This document shows, piece by piece, positions 34,268-39,710 of a stretch of 39,710 bases of DNA (position 1 is its first letter; every line of letters starts with the position of its first letter). The translations under genes and the position numbers were made by a program. Location of the stretch: assembly GCA_045127535.1 (NCBI GenBank), contig JBGVQN010000022.1, positions 1 through 39,710 of the forward strand, in the 5' to 3' direction. Source of the stretch: UBA2942 sp045127535. GTDB lineage: Bacteria; Bacillota; Clostridia; Lachnospirales; Lachnospiraceae. The notes under the pieces were generated by a model. That model made no database searches. It was not told where the DNA came from and saw nothing but the letters and a program-made list of their open reading frames with translations.

Positions 34268-34624
34268 ATGAGTGTATTGTTGATCTTATATCCAAAATGC
34301 TCTACCTGCCAAAAGGCAAAGGCATGGTTAATGGAGCAGGGAGTTACATTTACAGAGCGTCATATAGTAGAGGACAATCCGACTGCAGAGGAAATTGCAG
34401 CATGGTGTGAAAAGGGAAATCTGGATATCAAGAAGTTTTTTAACACCAGCGGCCAGTTATACCGTGAATTGCAGCTCAAGGATCAGCTGCCGTATATGAC
34501 TGCAGAAGAAAAGCTTGCCCTCCTTGCCACCAACGGTATGCTGGTAAAGCGTCCCATCCTGGTGACCGACAGAACCGTCTGTACAGGGTTTCGGGCAGGA
34601 GAGTGGGAAGCGGCCCTGCAATAA
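34268..34624 (+). CDS. ArsC/Spx family thioredoxin-fold protein
   Basis: The 118-residue product belongs to the ArsC/Spx/YffB group. YPKCSTCQKAKAWL gives a CxxC redox pair at Cys11 and Cys14, followed by HIVEDNPTAEEI, a KKFFNTSGQLYRE segment, and the NGMLVKRPILV strand with the group's conserved Arg-Pro. It could act as a glutaredoxin-like reductase; an arsenate role is not supported, since no ars genes are near. GGAGG 5 nt before ATG 34268 sets the start. Element copy 3 begins 5 bp after its stop codon. Confidence 0.87.
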   Translation: MSVLLILYPKCSTCQKAKAWLMEQGVTFTERHIVEDNPTAEEIAAWCEKGNLDIKKFFNTSGQLYRELQLKDQLPYMTAEEKLALLATNGMLVKRPILVTDRTVCTGFRAGEWEAALQ

Positions 34625-34629
34625 ATATA

Positions 34630-34850
34630 GGTAATTGCGAAACATTTTACCGGACGCTTTGAAAAGTATCTGTAAGAAAATATTTTCACGCAGGACCCGC
34701 TCTCGCTTCGGTGAAAACGCAGCGGTACTAATAAATTTTGCGCCTGTGGCACAAAATTTAAAGTGCCGGCGTTTTCAAGAGTCCTGCTTAGAAAATATTT
34801 TCTTACAGATACTTTTCAAAGCTGATAGTGAATACTGTTTTACAACTACC
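34630..34850 (+). repeat. Nested palindromic element, copy 3
   Basis: The 221-bp element begins 5 bp after the ArsC-like stop. The outer arms run 34630-34687 and 34791-34850; the best-matched part is CTTTGAAAAGTATCTGTAAG and the following AAAATATTTTC. The long core arm is 34688-34725, the short arm 34766-34790. The inner stem is short (AAATTTTGCGCC, 34733-34744, with GGCACAAAATTT, 34748-34759) around a 3-nt loop. It is the inverted-orientation sibling of copy 6, sharing outer and inner sequences. The open frame of the next gene runs through it without any coding logic. Confidence 0.9.
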
Positions 34851-34901
34851 CACAAAAATAGATTGAAAGGAAACGTGCTGTGTGAGGCATGGGATAGGAG
34901 C

Positions 34902-36071
34902 ATGGATACAGAAATCATGAGAGAGAAGCTGCAGCAGCTGCTGCAGGACAAGCAGGAGCGCCTGATCGCCAGTAAGCCGGTAAGCGGTGCAGGGTATCGA
35001 AAGGCAGAGATCCTCTGGAAAAATGGGTATTATCAGATCGCACGGTATACCCAGAAGCAGGTATTTCATGAAAATGTGGGTGAGGAAGAACTGTCAGAAG
35101 CCTTATGGGGACTGATGGAGCAGTTTCAGCAGCTGAATACCTGGGGCGCAGAATATGAGCATATGCTGATGGTCTCTGCCAAAGGTAAGGTATCCTATAA
35201 GCGCAAAAAGCGTACCAGACAGACAGGAGAACCTGTAAGCCAATCAAAGACCCAGCACAACCGGAAAAAGAATTATCTGTTAGAAGAAGGAACCATCATT
35301 CCCCCGCTGGTGGATATGGGCGTATTTACCAGAGAAGGCAAGGTAGTCCGTACCATGTACGATAAGTTCCGCCAGATCAACCGTTTTCTGGAGCTGGTGG
35401 ATGATGAAGTCAGCCGCAGGAACTTAAAAAAGCTCAATGTCATTGATTTTGGCTGCGGCAAATCCTACCTGACCTTTGTCCTGTACTATTATCTGACCCA
35501 GGTGCGTGGATTGGCAGTGCAGATGGTAGGTCTGGACTTAAAGGCAGAGGTCATTGAAAAGTGCAATGAGGCTGCCGGAAAGTACGGCTATGATACGTTG
35601 CGCTTTGAACTGGGAGATATTAACGGATACCAGTGTACATTCCCGGTGGATATGGTGGTGACGCTGCATGCCTGTGATACTGCTACAGATTATGCTCTGT
35701 ACAATGCCATACAGTGGAATGCAGGGATGATCTTTTCTGTCCCCTGCTGTCAGCACGAGCTGAACAGTCAGATGCAGGCAGAAACCCTGTCTCTGTATAC
35801 CCGTTATGGCATCATTCAGGAGCGTATGGCAGCGCTGACCACAGATGCCATCAGAGGCAATCTGTTAGAGGTGTGCGGATACAAGACCCAGCTGCTGGAG
35901 TTTGTAGACTTTGCCCATACCCCTAAGAATATTTTGATCCGCAGCGTAAAGCGTCCAATGCCGGTGGCATCTGTGGCAAAGAGTATGCTGGCGGAGGCAG
36001 AGGCTGTGATGGCGGAGTTTCATGTGGAGCCTACCTTGTATCGATTGTTAAAAGAGGCAGGAAAACTATAA
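34902..36071 (+). CDS. SAM-dependent methyltransferase (Methyltransf_32 type)
   Basis: The roughly 389-residue product carries a Rossmann methyltransferase core: VIDFGCGKSYLTFVLYYYL (motif I), VGLDLKAEVIEKC (acidic residue of motif II), VVTLHACDTATDYAL, and FSVPCCQHELN. This LHACD/PCCQHEL combination is characteristic of Methyltransf_32 proteins; the substrate is unknown. A basic linker (KRKKRTRQTGEP) suggests RNA or nucleic-acid contact. The open frame extends to 34635, but that part is element copy 3 and unlikely to be translated. Start uncertain: ATG 34902 has AGGAG very close; GTG 34875 has AAAGGA upstream. Confidence 0.85.
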   Translation: MDTEIMREKLQQLLQDKQERLIASKPVSGAGYRKAEILWKNGYYQIARYTQKQVFHENVGEEELSEALWGLMEQFQQLNTWGAEYEHMLMVSAKGKVSYKRKKRTRQTGEPVSQSKTQHNRKKNYLLEEGTIIPPLVDMGVFTREGKVVRTMYDKFRQINRFLELVDDEVSRRNLKKLNVIDFGCGKSYLTFVLYYYLTQVRGLAVQMVGLDLKAEVIEKCNEAAGKYGYDTLRFELGDINGYQCTFPVDMVVTLHACDTATDYALYNAIQWNAGMIFSVPCCQHELNSQMQAETLSLYTRYGIIQERMAALTTDAIRGNLLEVCGYKTQLLEFVDFAHTPKNILIRSVKRPMPVASVAKSMLAEAEAVMAEFHVEPTLYRLLKEAGKL

Positions 36072-36205
36072 AAAGTTAATCCTGAATTATTCATGGGGAC
36101 ATTACCCCAAACCGTACCCCATTTACTCCAAATGTGACGGAACAAGACAGCAGATGATAAGCGCTAAAAAATTGAAAAAAGCCTTATAAACCGGACCAAA
36201 ACGAC

Positions 36206-36366
36206 AAGATTTTTGAATCAAATGATAACAGGTGCAGCAGAAAAACTTTCTGCTGCACCTGTTATTGTTTGATTCGAAATCTTAGAATCCGCTGCGTTTT
36301 CACTGAAGCGGGAGCGGGTCCTGCGTAAAACAATCATGCCTCCGGCCGGGACACCGCTCTGTCAAT
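36206..36366 (-). repeat. Nested palindromic element, copy 4 (half element)
   Basis: The inner stem-loop (36206-36283) is intact: AAGAT...GAATC pairs outward from GATAACAGGTGCAGCAGAAA. The long core arm follows at 36289-36326, then an outer arm to about 36366 resembling copy 2 (ATTGTTTTACGCAGG read on the minus strand). The short core arm and left outer arm are missing; the sequence to the left (36072-36205) shows no match. It ends 16 bp from the argG stop codon. Confidence 0.85.
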
Positions 36367-36382
36367 ATGATTTTATGAAAAA

Positions 36383-37624
36383 TTACAGCTCCATATCTTC
36401 CTTAGAAGCCTGCATTTCTTCCTTCATCATTGCACGTACCTTTAAGGACAGACCAAACAGGTTGATGAAGCCCTCAGCATCATGGTGGTCATACAGCTCA
36501 CCAGTGGTGAAGGATGCCAGACTTGCATTGTACAGACTGCATGGAGAGGTAGTACCCTGCTTAATGATGTTGCCCTTGTACAGCAGCATGTTAGCAGTAC
36601 CGGTTACATATTCCTGAGTGGAAACTACGAATGCCTGCAGAGCCTCTCTTAATGGAGTGAACCACTTTCCTTCGTAAACCACATCAGCCATACGTCCGCT
36701 GACGATCTTCTTAAATGCCATGGTATCACGGTCTAATACCAGCTCCTCTAACTGCATATGTGCTTCCATCAGGATGGTTCCGCCTGGTGTCTCATATACA
36801 CCACGGGACTTCATACCAACTACACGGTTTTCTACGATATCGCAGATACCAATACCGTGCTTGCCGCCTAACTCGTTCAGCACCTTGATGACGTCGGAAA
36901 CCTTCATCTTTTCACCATTGACAGCTACCGGGATACCCTTTTCAAAGGTAATGGAAACTGCTTCTGGTTCTTCCGGAGCCTTCATTGGGTCAACACCCAG
37001 TACCAGCATGTGGTCAAAGTTAGGAGCCTGAGAAGGATCCTCTAACTCCAGACCCTCATGGCTGATGTGCCACAGGTTACGGTCACGGCTGTAGCTGTTA
37101 TCGTCAGAGGAGAATGGCAGGTCAATGCCATGGGCACGGCAGTATTCGATCTCAGCTTCACGGGAATCCATCTTCCAGGTATCGTTGCATCTCCATGGAG
37201 CAATTACCTTTAAGTTTGGATTCAGAGCCTTAATACCCAGCTCGAAACGTACCTGGTCATTACCCTTACCGGTAGCACCGTGGCAGATGGCAACAGCACC
37301 CTCTAACTCAGCAATCTCCACCAGCTTCTTAGCAATCAGAGGACGAGCCATGGAAGTACCCAGTAAATATTTATTCTCATAAGTAGCATTTGCCATTACA
37401 CATGGTACGATATAATCGTCACAGAACTCGTCTACTACGTCCAGAATGTACAGCTTGGAAGCACCGGATAATTTGGCACGCTCTTCCAGACCCTCTAACT
37501 CCTTGCCCTGACCTACGTCGATACAGCAGCAGATCACATCATAATCATAGTTTTCCTTTAACCACGGAATAATTGCGGTAGTATCCAGACCACCGGAATA
37601 AGCCAATACAACTTTATCCTTCAT
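36383..37624 (-). CDS. argG: Argininosuccinate synthase ArgG
   Basis: ArgG joins citrulline and aspartate using ATP. The 413-residue product starts MKDKVVLAYSGGLDTTAI, with the ATP pyrophosphatase SGGLDTT loop at residues 10-16. It contains CHGATGKGNDQVRFE, the DNSYSRDRNLWHIS segment and SRGVYETPGGTIL, all family landmarks. GGAGG before ATG 37624 is the ribosome site; 15 open codons upstream have no family match. It is divergent from argC, with predicted ArgR sites between. Confidence 0.98.
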   Translation of the reverse strand: MKDKVVLAYSGGLDTTAIIPWLKENYDYDVICCCIDVGQGKELEGLEERAKLSGASKLYILDVVDEFCDDYIVPCVMANATYENKYLLGTSMARPLIAKKLVEIAELEGAVAICHGATGKGNDQVRFELGIKALNPNLKVIAPWRCNDTWKMDSREAEIEYCRAHGIDLPFSSDDNSYSRDRNLWHISHEGLELEDPSQAPNFDHMLVLGVDPMKAPEEPEAVSITFEKGIPVAVNGEKMKVSDVIKVLNELGGKHGIGICDIVENRVVGMKSRGVYETPGGTILMEAHMQLEELVLDRDTMAFKKIVSGRMADVVYEGKWFTPLREALQAFVVSTQEYVTGTANMLLYKGNIIKQGTTSPCSLYNASLASFTTGELYDHHDAEGFINLFGLSLKVRAMMKEEMQASKEDMEL

Positions 37625-37722
37625 TGTGAACCTCCATTCAGCCGTCCATGCGGCATATGTCTTCCTCAAACGTCAGATGATAAACGGATTGTGAAAGCAC
37701 TCTATTAATGTTTGCAGAATTT

Positions 37723-37751
37723 ACTATAATACAATCTCACAGGGATTGCAA
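37723..37751 (-). promoter_or_regulatory. Predicted promoter of argG
   Basis: Read on the minus strand, TTGCAA (37751-37746) and TATAGT (37728-37723) are spaced by 17 bp, about 100 bp upstream of ATG 37624. Confidence 0.6.
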
Positions 37752-37781
37752 GAGGAAAATCGAAAAAAAATAATATTTTTG

Positions 37782-37810
37782 TTGCATAATATTCATGAAT
37801 AGTGTATAAT
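37782..37810 (+). promoter_or_regulatory. Predicted argC promoter overlapped by tandem ARG-box-like sites
   Basis: TTGCAT at 37782-37787 and TATAAT at 37805-37810 are spaced by 17 bp. The same bases contain two adjacent ARG-box-like sequences, TGCATAATATTCA (37783-37795) and TGAATAGTGTATAA (37796-37809), meeting in the palindrome ATTCATGAAT. An ArgR hexamer bound here would cover the whole promoter. The match is to my recollection of the TGAATWWWWATTCA consensus; box 1 is one base short. Confidence 0.5.
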
Positions 37811-37843
37811 TTGGAAAATACAAAGGGAATATTTATGATTTTA

Positions 37844-37857
37844 TGCAAAAATATGCA
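37844..37857. promoter_or_regulatory. Candidate third ARG box
   Basis: TGCAAAAATATGCA fits the 14-bp TGNATWWWWATNCA pattern with one mismatch and is nearly palindromic. It lies 34 bp downstream of the argC -10 and about 90 bp upstream of the argG -35. Confidence 0.4.
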
Positions 37858-38165
37858 TAAAATGTAATCTCGCTGGCTGCTGTGTGCATATGAGCATGGG
37901 GATGGGAGCAGCTGACTGACAATGGGTTACAGGCAAAGCATATTGGGGGGCCATGGTATGCATACGGATGATTGAAAATGGACTCTGCAGACTGCAAGGA
38001 AATCATAGAAAACTCTTTACAGTTTCAGAAACTGGTATTACAATAACATGTTGGATGTTTTACGATTCCCTCTTGCAGGGAGGCAGGCCTAACCGGAGTT
38101 GTTTTATTATGAAAAATCGACATGCCGGTATCCGCTTGCCATAATGGAAAGGCTTGGTGCAAAGT
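37858..38165 (+). other. Long argC leader of about 340 nt
   Basis: Between the predicted argC promoter and ATG 38166 there is no recognised T-box, riboswitch or terminator. A hairpin CCCTC-TTG-CAGGGAGG lies near 38069-38085. A 63-codon frame (37953-38144) starts after GGGGGG-CC, but it has no arginine-rich leader-peptide look and matches no family. Function unassigned. Confidence 0.3.
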
Positions 38166-39206
38166 ATGATTAAGGTAGGAATAATCGGTGCAACCGGATA
38201 TGCGGGAAATGAATTGGTGCGTCTGCTTCTGCAGCACAAAGAAGCGGAAATCGTATGGCTGGGTTCCAGAAGCTATATTGATCAGAAGTACGCGCAGGTG
38301 TACCAGAACATGTTCCAGATCGTAGATGATAAGTGCTTGGATGACAATATGGAAGCGCTGGCAGATGCAGTAGATGTGATCTTTACTGCAACGCCACAGG
38401 GTCTGTGCGCATCTCTGGTCACAGAAGATATATTAAAGAAGGTAAAGATCATTGATCTGAGCGCAGATTTCAGAATCAAGGATGTATCTGTATATGAGCA
38501 GTGGTATGGTATCACTCACAAGAGTCCTCAGTTTATTGAGGAAGCAGTCTATGGTCTGTGTGAGATCAACCGCAGCCAGGTGCCGGGGGCACGTATCGTA
38601 GCCAATCCGGGATGCTACACCACCTGTTCCATCCTGACTGCTTATCCTCTGGTAAAGGAGGGCATCATTGACGGCAATTCCCTGATCATTGATGCCAAGT
38701 CTGGTACCTCAGGAGCAGGCAGAGGCGCCAAAGTTGCCAATCTGTACTGCGAAGTCAATGAAAATATCAAGGCTTACGGCGTAGCAAGCCACCGTCATAC
38801 ACCGGAGATCGAGGAGCAGTTAGGTTATGCAGCAGGACAGCCAATGACCATCAGCTTTACACCACATCTGGTGCCTATGAACAGAGGCATTCTGGTAACT
38901 GCCTATGCTACCCTGAATCAGGAAGTTACCTATGAGGAAGTAAAGGCCATTTATGATAAATATTACGGAGAGGAGACCTTCGTCCGTGTACTGGATCAGG
39001 GTGTATGCCCGGAGACCCGCTGGGTAGAGGGCAGCAACTATGTGGACATCAACTTTAAGATCGATCCAAGAACCAACCGTATCGTCATGATGGGGGCCCT
39101 GGATAACCTTGTAAAGGGCGCAGCAGGACAGGCAGTGCAGAACATGAACCTGCTGTTTGGACTGCCGGAAAACACCGGCCTGATGCAGGTACCAATGTTC
39201 CCGTAA
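38166..39206 (+). CDS. argC: N-acetyl-gamma-glutamyl-phosphate reductase ArgC
   Basis: ArgC reduces N-acetylglutamyl phosphate to the semialdehyde with NADPH, the third arginine step. The 346-residue product has the NADP-binding GIIGATGYAGNELVRLL start, the DLSADFRI segment, the active-site NPGCYTT with Cys150, and the SGTSGAGRGAK loop. The start is MIKVG at ATG 38166 from family homology; the ribosome site is poor, and GTG 38157 with AAAGG upstream is an alternative. Element copy 5 follows 20 bp after the stop, where argJBDF might be expected; the window ends before showing what is next. Confidence 0.97.
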   Translation: MIKVGIIGATGYAGNELVRLLLQHKEAEIVWLGSRSYIDQKYAQVYQNMFQIVDDKCLDDNMEALADAVDVIFTATPQGLCASLVTEDILKKVKIIDLSADFRIKDVSVYEQWYGITHKSPQFIEEAVYGLCEINRSQVPGARIVANPGCYTTCSILTAYPLVKEGIIDGNSLIIDAKSGTSGAGRGAKVANLYCEVNENIKAYGVASHRHTPEIEEQLGYAAGQPMTISFTPHLVPMNRGILVTAYATLNQEVTYEEVKAIYDKYYGEETFVRVLDQGVCPETRWVEGSNYVDINFKIDPRTNRIVMMGALDNLVKGAAGQAVQNMNLLFGLPENTGLMQVPMFP

Positions 39207-39226
39207 TCGGACTTAGGGACAGGGAC

Positions 39227-39519
39227 GCTTTCTGGTGCGATACTGCCGGGGAGCTGGCTGCTTCCCTGTGGGGTGAGGATATTGTTTTACGCGACGTTTC
39301 ACTTGTGATACGTTTGACACGCTTGCGCTTCGGTGAAAACGCAGCGGATTCTAAGGTGTCAGATCTGAGCAGACATCGGCAAGCATACTTGCGTCTGCTT
39401 TCTGATGTCTGTTCAGATCTGACACCTAAGAACCGGCGTTTTCAAGAGTCCTGCTTAAAAACAATATCCTCACCCACCAGGGAAGCAGCCAGCTCCCCAC
39501 CAGAATCGCACCAGAAAGC
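39227..39519 (+). repeat. Nested palindromic element, copy 5
   Basis: The 293-bp element begins 20 bp after the argC stop. The outer arms (39227-39288 and 39458-39519) start GCTTTCTGGTGCGA and are unique to this copy. The long core arm (39289-39347) has about 21 extra bases between ACGC and CGCTTCGGTGAAAACGC. The short arm is 39433-39457. The inner stem of 24 bp (39354-39377 with 39404-39427) has one position that would be a G-T wobble. The loop holds another small hairpin, GCAAG-CATA-CTTGC. Confidence 0.9.
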
Positions 39520-39565
39520 TGATGATGAAAATTGGTACAATATATTGGAATGTAAGACGGTTTTA

Positions 39566-39710
39566 GGTAATTGCGAAACTGTATTCAACATCAGCTTTGT
39601 GAAGTGCCTGTCAGAAAATGTTTTCTAAGCAGGCTCTTAAAAACGCCGGTACTTTAAATTTTGTGCCATAGGCGCAAAATTTATTAGTACCGCTGCGTTT
39701 TTACCGAAGC
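39566..39710 (-). repeat. Nested palindromic element, copy 6 (cut by window end)
   Basis: It begins GGTAATTGCGAAAC, as copy 3 does, 46 bp after copy 5. The short core arm is at 39627-39649, with small changes (GCAGGCTCTTAAAAACG). The inner stem has the copy-3 sequence (AAATTTTGTGCC, then GGCGCAAAATTT) and the long arm begins at 39690, running off the window. Overall it is the reverse complement of copy 3 with scattered substitutions. Confidence 0.88.

Noticed and set aside
37953..38144. 63-codon frame in the argC leader as a leader peptide or gene
   Set aside because: It has G-rich sequence upstream of ATG, but composition is not protein-like, there is no arginine cluster and no family match; kept only as part of the unexplained leader.
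37625..38165. T-box or arginine riboswitch before argC
   Set aside because: No AGGGTGGNACCGCG-type T-box sequence and no terminator/antiterminator pair was found.

Overview
The window looks like chromosomal DNA of a low-to-mid-GC Gram-positive anaerobe, most likely a Clostridia/Lachnospiraceae member. This is an inference from strong AGGAGG ribosome sites, TTGAAA-17-TATAAT promoters, LCP and YlmC/YmxH-type proteins and the absence of outer-membrane genes. I found no phage, plasmid, IS transposase, tRNA, rRNA or CRISPR array.

Layout. Positions 1-4500 are housekeeping: purA, a small membrane protein, a DegV lipid-binding protein, another small membrane protein and aroC. Positions 4700-15000 form a cell-surface polymer locus: a polyprenyl-phosphate sugar-1-phosphate transferase, two LCP ligases, a zinc-ribbon protein, a nucleotidyltransferase, two DUF4422 paralogues, an ABC-2 permease/ATPase exporter pair and a LicD protein. 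Next come glmM-glmS (amino-sugar supply) and a GtrB/CsbB-like glycosyltransferase. With GtrA and YfhO proteins at 22.9-26.2 kb, that glycosyltransferase makes the complete set of a three-component extracytoplasmic glycosylation pathway. The rest holds a patatin lipase, argH, a membrane-anchored amidase, a very large RND transporter with an internal coiled coil, ylmC, nrdR-yqeG, efp, an ArsC/Spx-like protein, a Methyltransf_32 protein, and divergent argG/argC with likely ArgR operators.

The most unusual content is intergenic. From 19.6 kb to the end there are six copies, one cut by the window edge, of a nested palindromic element of about 220-300 bp. Each complete copy has three concentric layers: an outer inverted repeat whose sequence differs between subfamilies, a conserved asymmetric core (one arm with GCAGGAC then CGCTTCGGTGAAAACGC, the other with GGCGTTTTCAAGAGTCCTGC), and an inner stem (12-28 bp) whose sequence again differs but stays self-complementary. 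Copies sit just behind stop codons. Between related copies the stem changes are paired, and several residual mismatches are G-T wobbles. A second, smaller palindromic repeat (GTAACTGTTCAGAAG...TGAACAG) occurs twice. I do not recognise either as a named family.
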